From Chloroflexota bacterium (GTDB taxonomy: Bacteria > Chloroflexota > UBA11872), in assembly GCA_022824495.1 (NCBI GenBank), contig JAJDZU010000014.1, positions 62,001 to 126,000 on the forward strand: 64,000 bases of DNA, read 5' to 3'. The position numbers were made by a program, and so were the translations under genes. The notes under the pieces are model-generated. The model did no database searches and had not been told where the DNA came from. It saw only the letters and a program-made list of their open reading frames with translations. Shown piece after piece: positions 54,468-62,374 of this stretch (positions are counted from its first letter, which is position 1; each line of letters starts with the position of its first letter).

Positions 54468-54495
54468 ATGCACGGAACTCCCATATGCCGTGCAT
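54468..54495. promoter_or_regulatory. Paired TGCA elements (22 bp apart) upstream of the secreted repeat protein
   Basis: TGCA at 54469 and 54491 are two 11-bp steps apart. The larger elements ATGCACGG (54468-54475) and CCGTGCAT (54488-54495) also form a perfect inverted repeat. The spacer shares the 9-mer AACTCCCAT with the array at 52100. Confidence 0.55.
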
Positions 54496-54580
54496 CGCGC
54501 GTCCATCAGCCGCCCCAACACTGCCTTTCGTAAACGTTGTGCTGGCCTCGCATTGGCCAGCGCTTGCGAAAGGAGGCGTC

Positions 54581-55396
54581 GTGAGACTCCGAATTCGAAC
54601 CCTTGTAGCGGCAGTTGCAGCTGTCGTTCTGTTGACCGCCGTCACGGTCAGTGCGGTACTCGCGCATGGCGGTCTTGGTCGCGGCGTCGGAAAGTCCGAC
54701 ACCCTGACCGCAATCGAGGAACAGACTGGCCTCAGCACGGAAGAAATACGAACTCGATTGCAGGGCGGCGAGTCGCTGGCGGACATCATCGAGGCCGAAG
54801 GCGGCGACCTGGAAGCCGTGGTCACCGCGGCGCTGACAGGCCTTGATGACAAGGTCGATGCACTCGTGGAGGCTGGCCGGCTTGAGTCCGACCAGGTGGA
54901 CGACTACAAGGCCGCCGCCGAGCAGCGAGTCCGCGACTGGTTGGACGGCACCTATGAAGGCAAGCGCGGCCTGGGCCGCGGCCGCGTCGGCGGCAAGGGC
55001 GTCGGGCTGATCAGCATCGTCTCGGAAGAGACCGGTGTGTCCGTCGAGGACATCCGAACCAAACTCTCCGACGGCGACAGCCTGTCCGCCATCATTGAGG
55101 AAGCCGACGGCGACGTCACCGCGGTGACGGACACCGCGATGGAGGCCTTCGAAACGCGCCTGACCACGGCGATCGAAAACGGCCGCGTCGACGCCGACAA
55201 GGCCGACGAACTCCGCCAGTCAATGCGCGAGCGCATTGAAGCGGCCCTGGAGGCCGAGGGCGGCGCCCACATGAAGGCCCGCAGTAAATCCGGGTCGCGC
55301 GACTGCGGTCGCGGGCACGGGCGCCATTACCGAGGCGCCGGAGCAGGCGCCGACAAGGTGTCCCTGCCAATCGGAGCAACCCCAGCTACGGCCTAG
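54581..55396 (+). CDS. Secreted protein with two tandem helical repeats, likely regulon partner of the two-component system
   Basis: The protein has 271 residues from GTG 54581, which has AAAGGAGG immediately upstream. A signal peptide (LVAAVAAVVLLTAVTVSAVLA) is cleaved before HGG. Two repeats of about 80 residues follow, each opening with a TGL/VS-x-E-(E/D)-IRT-L block (IEEQTGLSTEEIRTRLQGG; VSEETGVSVEDIRTKLSDGD). Each continues with a SLADIIEAEGGD-like turn and charged helices. A Gly/Arg-linker (GKRGLGRGRVGGKG) separates the repeats, and the C terminus is basic. The architecture recalls small periplasmic helical sensors such as CpxP/Spy, although no sequence match is claimed. It lies directly after the response regulator. 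Confidence 0.7.
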   Translation: MRLRIRTLVAAVAAVVLLTAVTVSAVLAHGGLGRGVGKSDTLTAIEEQTGLSTEEIRTRLQGGESLADIIEAEGGDLEAVVTAALTGLDDKVDALVEAGRLESDQVDDYKAAAEQRVRDWLDGTYEGKRGLGRGRVGGKGVGLISIVSEETGVSVEDIRTKLSDGDSLSAIIEEADGDVTAVTDTAMEAFETRLTTAIENGRVDADKADELRQSMRERIEAALEAEGGAHMKARSKSGSRDCGRGHGRHYRGAGAGADKVSLPIGATPATA

Positions 55397-55439
55397 CCGC
55401 GCACTCCCTCCCCCTGCGCGACTTGCGCCACTCCCGCCG

Positions 55440-55485
55440 GCTGCGGGGTCTGTGCCGACCAGGCACAGGCCCCGCGGCTTCTTTT
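55440..55485 (+). terminator. Rho-independent terminator after the secreted repeat protein
   Basis: A 17-bp stem with two G-T pairs (55440-55456 with 55462-55478) and a 5-base loop is followed by TTCTTTT. It ends the plus-strand unit of regulator and secreted protein, and stands just before the convergent DUF1697 gene. Confidence 0.85.
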
Positions 55486-55501
55486 GCGCTCCTCGACACC
55501 G

Positions 55502-56080
55502 TCAAGCGCCGCTTACCATCTCGTGCAGCTTGCAGACAGTGCGCCAGTTGCGAATGGTGCACACCGTCCCCAACGTTCGGTCAAAGTAGGCGTTGTCGAG
55601 CTTTGACCGCGCGACGCCGGCGGGAAAGTGGAGATAGACCTCGTCTCCTCGCACCTCAAAGGCGTCCGGCGGCGAGCGATCCGGATCGAGCGTCGCCACC
55701 CGTGCCGGGTCTGGCGTATCGGCGAGGAATCCAACGTGAAGCTTGCCCGGATCCGCGCCCGCGGCCAGGAACGGGTTTCCGCTGACGACGCCGGCCCAAT
55801 CCGCCCCCGTCCGAATCACCACCGGAACCTGATACCCGTGGCTCGAAGCGATCGCGGCCGTGATCCGTGCCGACAGGCCGTCCACCAGCGACTCAGCCGC
55901 TCGAAACACTACGTTGCCACTCTGGATGTACGTCCGGACGTCCTGGCACCCCACCTCCGCGAATATCTTCACCAACTCGCCCTTGAGCAGCTTGTTTCCG
56001 CCACCCACGTTGATGCCGCGTAGCAAGGCAACATACCTGTGGCTGGCCGCCTCGCGGTCGGCTCGATCCCGATCCGGCAT
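55502..56080 (-). CDS. DUF1697 family protein
   Basis: The 192-residue protein has the family hallmark near the N terminus, YVALLRGINVGGGNKLLKGEL, followed by VRTYIQSGNVVF and the C-terminal LDNAYFDRTLGTVCTIRNWRTV. Start ATG 56080 is used instead of TTG 56086. DUF1697 proteins are widespread single-domain cytoplasmic proteins without a known activity. No operon partner is visible. Confidence 0.86.
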   Translation of the reverse strand: MPDRDRADREAASHRYVALLRGINVGGGNKLLKGELVKIFAEVGCQDVRTYIQSGNVVFRAAESLVDGLSARITAAIASSHGYQVPVVIRTGADWAGVVSGNPFLAAGADPGKLHVGFLADTPDPARVATLDPDRSPPDAFEVRGDEVYLHFPAGVARSKLDNAYFDRTLGTVCTIRNWRTVCKLHEMVSGA

Positions 56081-56204
56081 CAGCAACTACCTCTCGCTAA
56101 GGGCGGAAGCCCTCGACACGTTGCATGCGTCATCCGAAGCAGGCTGCCCACGCCTCGCGCCTCGCGTGGTGCGCCACGTCGTCGTTGCGCCGCTTACCGG
56201 GCGG

Positions 56205-57833
56205 CTAATACCCACCGCGACACCCGGCAATCCAGGCCTCCTGGTTCGCAAACAAGCGGTCGGGCCAGTGGCCGTGTATCCACATGGCCATGTCCGATAA
56301 CCCCCCCCAACTCATGCGTGCTCCGGTGTCCGAATTGGACTCGCTCATCTTGAGTTCGTCCACTAACGCGTGGTTGTGGTTGGGATAGAGGCGAAACGCG
56401 ACATTTCGCCGCTGGTCAAGGCTTGCAATCCAGGTTTCCGCATCCTCGGGAGGTACGACGCGGTCCCTTCCGACCGAAATGACCAGAATCGGTACTTGTA
56501 GCCGGTAGGCGGCGTCTACCGGCCGGTAGGTGCCCAGGTGGGCAAAGTAGCTTCGATGAACGGCTATGTTCTGAGGCGCCGCTCCCCCGGCGACCCACGC
56601 GCTGATCGATTCCGAGAGGGCCTTCGCTGCTCGAGTTGAGCGCTGATCAACGACCGTTACGTCGCCATCGAGGCTGCGGCGATAGCGGCTGTGGCGCCAC
56701 ACCCAGTCGTGAAGCAATCCACTTGGCGCCACCGCGATGATCAGGCCGGCGATGGCTGGGTCGCGCAGCGCAACCATTGGCGCCGCAAAGCCGGCAAGAC
56801 TGACGCCCGAGACATAGATCCGTCCGGGATCTACCCGTGGAGTCCGCCGGAGGATCTCAACCGCTGCCAGCGTGTCATCAACTAGCTCGTCGTCAATGGT
56901 GAACTCTTGCTGCCGCGCCGTTTCCAGTGCATGGGCGTGAGTACGCCGGTCGAAGCGCAGGCTGGCCACTTCGCGAGTAGCAAGCCCCCAGGCTAAGTCT
57001 CGAGTCACTTTTGTTGACACTCCAGTGCCGTCTCGGTCTGCGCCACCCGTGAGCACAACGGCTGGAAACGGCCCCGAGCCGACTGGGATCGTAATGACTC
57101 CCGGCAATTCCCAGGGAGCCTGTCCCACCACAACCTCGAATTCCTCGAAGTTGTCCAACTCGGCGTACGGCGGCGGTGGGTATCCAGCTGCCGTATCAAG
57201 ATCCCCCATGGCCTCATTGACTCGATAGCCGGCAATCCGTCCGTCTGATACGAGCTTGATTTCGACATGAACCTCGCGCGGGCCCTCGGGCGTTGCGAGC
57301 GTCAGCCGTAGCGTTAAGTCCAGCCGGTTGTACATGGCGCCGAAGAACGGCTGATCGGAAAGATCAAGCGCGAGGAGCTTGGCGTCACCCTCGCGGTCCA
57401 CCGTCCGCCAGAACGTCTCAAGGCCAGCCGAGCACAGCGAGTCCGCACCCCACTGCTCCGGAGCCAGCATCTCGTACGCAGCCTGAAACTCGTTGTCTGC
57501 CATTGCCCGCACGAACTCACCGGCGCGAGCCTCCGGGTCGAATGCAAACGGATCCACCCTTAAGTTGGGTGGCGCAGGCGTCGCCGCCTCGCAAGCCGTC
57601 GTGGTGACGGCATCGAAGATGAGGACGATGCTCACCAGCACGGCGACCGCACCGCCGAACAGCCCAAACCCAGCGGCCAGCACAACGTGCGTCCACCACG
57701 CAGCAAGATGCAGCCAATTCGTGGGCCTCAGCCGCACTGTCAACCTGGTGTCCTGTCCGACGCCGCCGGATTCTGGCCCAAGGTCGGCGCAATCTGCGAG
57801 CGGCTCGAAGTCTGGCCTCGAGTGATCAGCCAT
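56205..57833 (-). CDS. Membrane-anchored alpha/beta hydrolase (copy 1 of a tandem pair)
   Basis: The protein has 542 residues. One N-terminal helix (VVLAAGFGLFGGAVAVLVSIVLI) is followed by an extracytoplasmic N-terminal domain (about 85-240) and a C-terminal alpha/beta hydrolase. The nucleophile is Ser in YVSGVSLAGFAAP, the acid Asp in ISVGRDRVVP and the His in YPNHNHALVDEL. It is a clear paralogue of the 57999-59708 gene (shared WGLA-TREVASLRFD-like and QEFTIDDE blocks; common W-x-AGCRGG end). Its ATG shares bases with the ATG of the aldo/keto reductase remnant on the other strand (CATG at 57831-57834). Likely an esterase or peptidase facing outward. Confidence 0.8.
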   Translation of the reverse strand: MADHSRPDFEPLADCADLGPESGGVGQDTRLTVRLRPTNWLHLAAWWTHVVLAAGFGLFGGAVAVLVSIVLIFDAVTTTACEAATPAPPNLRVDPFAFDPEARAGEFVRAMADNEFQAAYEMLAPEQWGADSLCSAGLETFWRTVDREGDAKLLALDLSDQPFFGAMYNRLDLTLRLTLATPEGPREVHVEIKLVSDGRIAGYRVNEAMGDLDTAAGYPPPPYAELDNFEEFEVVVGQAPWELPGVITIPVGSGPFPAVVLTGGADRDGTGVSTKVTRDLAWGLATREVASLRFDRRTHAHALETARQQEFTIDDELVDDTLAAVEILRRTPRVDPGRIYVSGVSLAGFAAPMVALRDPAIAGLIIAVAPSGLLHDWVWRHSRYRRSLDGDVTVVDQRSTRAAKALSESISAWVAGGAAPQNIAVHRSYFAHLGTYRPVDAAYRLQVPILVISVGRDRVVPPEDAETWIASLDQRRNVAFRLYPNHNHALVDELKMSESNSDTGARMSWGGLSDMAMWIHGHWPDRLFANQEAWIAGCRGGY

Positions 57834-58000
57834 GGAAATGCGGAGTCCGAGGGCAACGGGCGAGCGCGTCAGCGCCCTGTGCGTGGGCTGTTAGGAGATC
57901 GGCGGCCGGGCATGGGGCGAATCCCCAGGCCTGTGCGGCATTCGACCGGTCCTGCAGGCCTTCGATACCGGCAGCACCACGTTCCAAACGGTCGAGGTCT
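57832..58000 (+). pseudogene. Truncated, stop-containing copy of the 5' end of the aldo/keto reductase at 59986
   Basis: Translation from 57832 gives MEMRSPRATGERVSALCVGC then a TAG, then EIGGRAWG and later QAFDTGSTTFQTVEVYRNGR. The intact gene at 59986 reads MEMRSLGATGERVSALCMGC, Trp, EIGGQAWG and QRAFDAGITTFDTAEVYGNGR. The stop replaces Trp21, and catalytic Asp/Tyr context is damaged (FQTVEVYRN). Similarity fades near 58000. It lies in the same position relative to hydrolase copy 1 as the intact reductase does to copy 2, so it is a relic of a tandem duplication of about 2.15 kb. Confidence 0.85.
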
Positions 58001-59708
58001 ACCGCAACGGGAGGAGGCGCCGCTGCCGGGAGGACGGCACTTTCGGTCTGGCTCGTCTTGGTTGCATCACGTCACGGCCAAAGGCGCCACTGGGGGCCAT
58101 GCCTCCGCGGCACCCCGCCCGCCAGCCTGGCGTGCCGATACACGGCAGCTCGGGCCGCGCACCGCCGATCCAGGCCGCGATGTCCTCGATCACCTCAACG
58201 CCCACGTAGCCATGCGGCCGCAACTCCGACCCGGTCCCCGCCGTGAACTCCACCAACCCGTGACTGAGGTCGGCGTACAAGCGAAAGACCACGTCCTGGT
58301 GTCCCTGCAGCCCGCGGATCCATCCCATCGCGTCGTCTTGCGTCAGGCGCGTGTCGGCGTTGCTGTGAAGGATCAGCAGCGGCACCTCCAGGTCGCGTGC
58401 GGTCTCCTCGGGACGGGACGCCGCCAGGTCAAGGTGGTACGCCGGTCGCACGGATATGTCCGGCATCACGGCTTCGCCCGCCGCCAGTGCCTCAACGTCC
58501 GCAACCTGCGCCCGGGTCCGGTCGATGATGCGCTGCACGACGGCCTGCGACGGGTCCTCGGGATCTGAGTTCCGGTAAGTTCGCTCAAGGGCGCGGATGC
58601 GACTCTGCAGCATCGACCCGCTGGGCGCTGAGGCGATAATCACGCCAGCCACGTCGGGCGCCTGCTGCCCAATTCGTGGCGCGGCAAACCCACCGAGGCT
58701 CACTCCCAGGACGTATATCCGCGCCTCGTCAATTCGCGGCGATTGGCGCAAGGCCTGCACCGCCGCCAGCGCGTCCAACACATACTCGTCGTCGATGGTG
58801 AACTCGTCCTGCCGCGCAAAGGCCAGCGCATGTGTCCAGTTACCTTGGTCGTAGCGCAACGTGGCGATACCCCGGCTTGCCAGCCCCCAGGCTAGGTCAC
58901 GGTTTCTTTTGGTGGCGGCGAGTGTCCCGTCACGATCAGGACGCAGACTTTGCCCCTGGACGAGAACTACGGCCGGGTGCGGTCCCGGACCATTCGGCAC
59001 AGACAGCGTGCCGCCCACCTGCCACGGAGCCTCTCCCAGCGTGACCTCAATCTCCTCGAATGCAGTGAGATCCGCGTACGCTGGGGGAAGAAGCCTCGGC
59101 AACGGTCCAAGTTCTCGTTCTGCGTGGTCCGGCTCGAAACGAACGACCCGCCCGTCGCGCAGCAGCGAGACGCGCACCGGCGCCTCCGCCCACGGGCGCT
59201 CGTCCCAGCGCGAGCGAACGATGCGCAGCCAGACGCTCAACTCATCGCCGAGCGGTGAAAAAACAAGCGGCGCGTTGCTATCGACCAGCACGCTTGCATC
59301 GAAGAGATAGTCGCTGGGGTCCAGTCCGTACACCTGCTGGCGCCAGAGCGCCTCCAGGTGGTACTCGCAGAGCGAGTCGGTTGGAAGGAACTCAGGCGCC
59401 AACATGCTGTAGCCGGCTCGGGAGTCATTATCCGTGAGCACCGCTGCGAAGGCCTGCGCCCGCGCGCCTGGGTCGAAGTCAAATGGCGCGGCCTCGAAGT
59501 CCGGCGCGGCTGGCTGCGCCGACCAGCAGTAAGGATCCTCGCGGATCACGGCCTTTTCTTGGGCGTCGTGCCTCACAAACAGCGTAAGGCTAGCGGCCAA
59601 CACCACAGCCCCGACCACTCCGGCGATACCCAACGCCGCGTTCAATTGCCGCGCCGTCCACCGAAACCTCACAAGCTCTTCGGTTCCCTGAGCCGCCACG
59701 GCTCGCAA
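57999..59708 (-). CDS. Membrane-anchored alpha/beta hydrolase (copy 2 of a tandem pair)
   Basis: The 569-residue protein has an N-terminal helix (LGIAGVVGAVVLAASLTLFV), an extracytoplasmic domain (about 75-240) and a hydrolase domain. The nucleophile Ser is in YVLGVSLGGFAAP, the acid region is ILHSNADTRL and the His is in YADLSHGLVEF. It matches copy 1 along most of its length. The homologous part ends at AGCRGG; a further 33 basic residues (58002-58100) have no counterpart in copy 1, which stops after one Tyr. This tail runs into the region beside the reductase remnant on the opposite strand. The intact reductase gene is divergent, 277 bp away. Confidence 0.8.
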   Translation of the reverse strand: MRAVAAQGTEELVRFRWTARQLNAALGIAGVVGAVVLAASLTLFVRHDAQEKAVIREDPYCWSAQPAAPDFEAAPFDFDPGARAQAFAAVLTDNDSRAGYSMLAPEFLPTDSLCEYHLEALWRQQVYGLDPSDYLFDASVLVDSNAPLVFSPLGDELSVWLRIVRSRWDERPWAEAPVRVSLLRDGRVVRFEPDHAERELGPLPRLLPPAYADLTAFEEIEVTLGEAPWQVGGTLSVPNGPGPHPAVVLVQGQSLRPDRDGTLAATKRNRDLAWGLASRGIATLRYDQGNWTHALAFARQDEFTIDDEYVLDALAAVQALRQSPRIDEARIYVLGVSLGGFAAPRIGQQAPDVAGVIIASAPSGSMLQSRIRALERTYRNSDPEDPSQAVVQRIIDRTRAQVADVEALAAGEAVMPDISVRPAYHLDLAASRPEETARDLEVPLLILHSNADTRLTQDDAMGWIRGLQGHQDVVFRLYADLSHGLVEFTAGTGSELRPHGYVGVEVIEDIAAWIGGARPELPCIGTPGWRAGCRGGMAPSGAFGRDVMQPRRARPKVPSSRQRRLLPLR

Positions 59709-59985
59709 ACTGGCGCTCCGACGGCGCGACGCCTCACGTCACGTCGCGTCACTGCCGGCACGCACCCAAGAATCAATGTGGTAACGCTGTCTGTTGGCCG
59801 CGCACACGGCGAGCGGAGATGGCCATGCGGATTTGCCTTCGTTCGTGCGCCCTCATCTCGGCCAATTGTCTATGCTCGCAGACCAGCGCTGCGGACGTGC
59901 GATGCGTCGCCGACTCGCGTCAAGGCATGCCAGGTGCCAAGACCCCGCCGCGGCGGGCACTGGCGGAACACTCGGGAGATTGGCC

Positions 59986-60945
59986 ATGGAAATGCGGAGC
60001 TTGGGGGCCACGGGCGAGCGCGTCAGCGCCCTCTGCATGGGCTGTTGGGAAATCGGCGGCCAGGCCTGGGGCGACTTCCCGGCCTGGGACGGCGTGCGCC
60101 TGGTCCAGCGGGCCTTCGACGCCGGCATCACCACCTTTGATACGGCCGAGGTCTACGGCAACGGCCGCAGCGAAGTGCTGCTTGGCGAAGCGCTCTACGG
60201 CCGTCGCGACGACGCCTTCATCATCAGCAAGGTCGGCTACCTGCCCGGCACCGACGGCGCGCAGTCCATTCAGGGTGCCAAGCAGCCGCGCGACTACTCG
60301 CCCAAGCGCATTCGCGACGCCTGCGACCTGGCCCTGCGCCGCCTCCGCACCGAATACATCGACGCCTATCTCCTGCACGACCCCCCGTTGCACATCGTCA
60401 AGCACGAAGCGCCCTTCGCCGTCCTTGAGGAACTGCAGGCCGCAGGCAAGATCCGCTGGTGGGGCATCTCCGCCCGAACCGGTCAGCCCGAGACCGCCGT
60501 GGAAGCCATCCGGCGCTGGGGCGCGCCGGTTGTCGAGACGCCCTACAACGCTGTCGACGACGGAGCCGGCAACGAGTTGCTACCGCTGGCCGCCGAGCAC
60601 GGAACCGGCGTCTTCGCGCGCTCGCCGTTCGCCAACGGCCTGATCCTCCTGAGCGAAGCGGAGCTTGCCGCGCTCCCCGCCAGCGACTGGCGCCAGTCCG
60701 AGATGTTCCGTGAGCGCCTGGCCGACGCCGCCGGCCCGCGCGAACGCATCCAGGACATCGCCGACCTCCGCGACGAATTGCCGTATGAGACCGCGATGCG
60801 ATTCGTGCTGGGCCATCAGGCCGCGTCAACCTGCATCGTCGGCCTGTCGAATGCCGACGACATCGCGGCCAACACCCCCGTCGGCGACCCGCCCTACCTG
60901 AGCGCCGAGGAAATCGCCGTCATCCGCGGGCAGACGTCCGGGTAG
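59986..60945 (+). CDS. Aldo/keto reductase (intact copy)
   Basis: The protein has 319 residues. The tetrad is visible: Asp and Tyr in TTFDTAEVYGNGR, Lys in IISKVGYL and His in AYLLHDPPL. GGGAG lies 7 bases before ATG 59986; earlier in-frame Met codons lack family similarity. The opening MEMRSLGATGERVSALCMGCW is duplicated in damaged form at 57832. Divergent from hydrolase copy 2, it may work on products of that enzyme (inferred from the fact that the pair was duplicated together). Confidence 0.88.
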   Translation: MEMRSLGATGERVSALCMGCWEIGGQAWGDFPAWDGVRLVQRAFDAGITTFDTAEVYGNGRSEVLLGEALYGRRDDAFIISKVGYLPGTDGAQSIQGAKQPRDYSPKRIRDACDLALRRLRTEYIDAYLLHDPPLHIVKHEAPFAVLEELQAAGKIRWWGISARTGQPETAVEAIRRWGAPVVETPYNAVDDGAGNELLPLAAEHGTGVFARSPFANGLILLSEAELAALPASDWRQSEMFRERLADAAGPRERIQDIADLRDELPYETAMRFVLGHQAASTCIVGLSNADDIAANTPVGDPPYLSAEEIAVIRGQTSG

Positions 60946-60983
60946 CTCCGCGGCTCAGCTGTTCCGTCGAACCGTCAGGCCTC

Positions 60984-62198
60984 TCACCAGCTCAGTTCGC
61001 GTTCGGCGGTCACCTTCGACTCGTCAATCTCCACACCGACGCCGGGTCCATTCGGCGGGCTGATCATGCCGTTCACCGGCACGACGGGATTCTTGAAAAA
61101 GAACTGCCGCAACTCGTTCCACTTCACCAGGTACTCCACGTAGGGACAAAGCGGCGGCGGCCAGGCCGCGCTGAGATGCGCGTTGACCGGAACCGACGCC
61201 CCATGCGGAATCAGCGGCACGTCATAGACCGAGCAGATAGTTGCGATCTTCAGCATTTCGCTCACGCCGCCCGCCCACATGGTGTCGGCCTGATAGATGT
61301 CCACCGCGCCGGCCTTCATGTAGTCGCGCGTGCCCCAGCGCGTGTACTCGTGCTCGCCGCCGGAAATGGGAACGGGTGAGGCCGCCCGAATTCGGGCGTA
61401 GTTGGCAATGTCGTCGGACTTGACCGGCTCCTCGATCCAATACGGCCGGTGCTCGGCCATCCGCCGCGCCATGTCCAGCGTGTAGCGCACGTTCCAGCTG
61501 CTCCAGGCGTCGATCATCACGTCCACGTCGTCGCCCACGGCCTCCCGCAGAGTGCGCATCAGTTCCACGTTGCGCCGCGCGCCCGCCTCCCCGTCGTCGG
61601 GGGCATAGCGCACAAACCACTTGGTGGCTTGGTAGCCCTCGGCCACAAACTGCCGCGCGCGCTCGGCCGCCCGCTCGGGCTCGATCGAGAATCCCAGCGC
61701 GCTGGCGTAGGCCGGAATCTCCTTCCGCACCGGCCCGCCCAGCAGCCGGTACAGCGGCTGCCCCAACCACTTGCCCTTCAGATCCCAGAGCGCCGTGTCG
61801 ATGGCGCTCAGCGCGAACATTGGCGAGCCCTTGCGCCCGTGAATCATGTATCGGTAAAGCTGATCCCAAATCCGCTCGCTGGCCAGCGGGTCGGCGCCCA
61901 GGATGAACGGCGTGATCTGCGTATCGATGACAAAGGCGTCCGGCACATCAATCGGCCCGGCCATCCCGCTGACGCCTTCATCGGTCTCGATCGTCACAAA
62001 CACCCACGACAGATCATCGGCGCCGTCCACGTCCCGCGCTTTGGGAATGTGCTGGTCCGGATCGCGCTTATGTTCCGGATACACATCCAGCGGCCGCACC
62101 AGCCGCTCTTCCCAGAACTCACCCTCCGACTCAAACCGGCCATGCAGTTCCGTCAGGCGAACGTTAGTGATTCGGATGGGGGCCTCTCCCGGTTCCAA
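60984..62198 (-). CDS. Enolase-superfamily dehydratase, L-rhamnonate dehydratase-like
   Basis: The 404-residue protein belongs to the mandelate racemase/muconate lactonizing group. The metal ligands are Asp in MIDAWSSWN, Glu in WIEEPV and Glu in SGGEHEY; the catalytic His is in LIPHGASVPVNAH. The segment TKWFVRYAPDDGEAGARRN and the GEHE plus PHG-S pattern resemble L-rhamnonate dehydratase. The TTG start at 62198 has no clear ribosome site, while GGGAGAGG lies 5 bases before an ATC nine codons later, so the exact start is uncertain. It dehydrates a sugar acid to a 2-keto-3-deoxy acid. The neighbouring reductase fits sugar-acid catabolism. Confidence 0.85.
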   Translation of the reverse strand: MEPGEAPIRITNVRLTELHGRFESEGEFWEERLVRPLDVYPEHKRDPDQHIPKARDVDGADDLSWVFVTIETDEGVSGMAGPIDVPDAFVIDTQITPFILGADPLASERIWDQLYRYMIHGRKGSPMFALSAIDTALWDLKGKWLGQPLYRLLGGPVRKEIPAYASALGFSIEPERAAERARQFVAEGYQATKWFVRYAPDDGEAGARRNVELMRTLREAVGDDVDVMIDAWSSWNVRYTLDMARRMAEHRPYWIEEPVKSDDIANYARIRAASPVPISGGEHEYTRWGTRDYMKAGAVDIYQADTMWAGGVSEMLKIATICSVYDVPLIPHGASVPVNAHLSAAWPPPLCPYVEYLVKWNELRQFFFKNPVVPVNGMISPPNGPGVGVEIDESKVTAERELSW

Positions 62199-62224
62199 CG
62201 GCGCGGGGCGCGTTGGAGCCTAAT

Positions 62225-62262
62225 GCACCGAGGCCGCCTCCACCCGGAGGCGGCCTCGGTGC
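62225..62262. terminator. Very strong hairpin between the dehydratase and the tape-measure-like gene
   Basis: A perfect 17-bp GC stem (62225-62241 with 62246-62262) closes an ACCC loop. It lies 112 bp after the end of the 62375-63787 gene and just upstream of the dehydratase start. Neither strand has a long T-run after it. It probably insulates the two minus-strand genes. Confidence 0.6.
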
Positions 62263-62374
62263 CGGCTATTTCACCGGCTCGACGACCCGGTCCTGGCACG
62301 CCGAATGTCTATAAACCCTCGCAATCCAGGCGTGGAACTCGTCAGCGCAAGCCTGCGGCGCGGGCCGCTGAGCC

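Noticed and set aside
57687..58568. 293-codon plus-strand frame over the hydrolase pair
   Set aside because: It is open only by composition; the meaningful plus-strand signal here is the short reductase remnant in another frame, starting at 57832.
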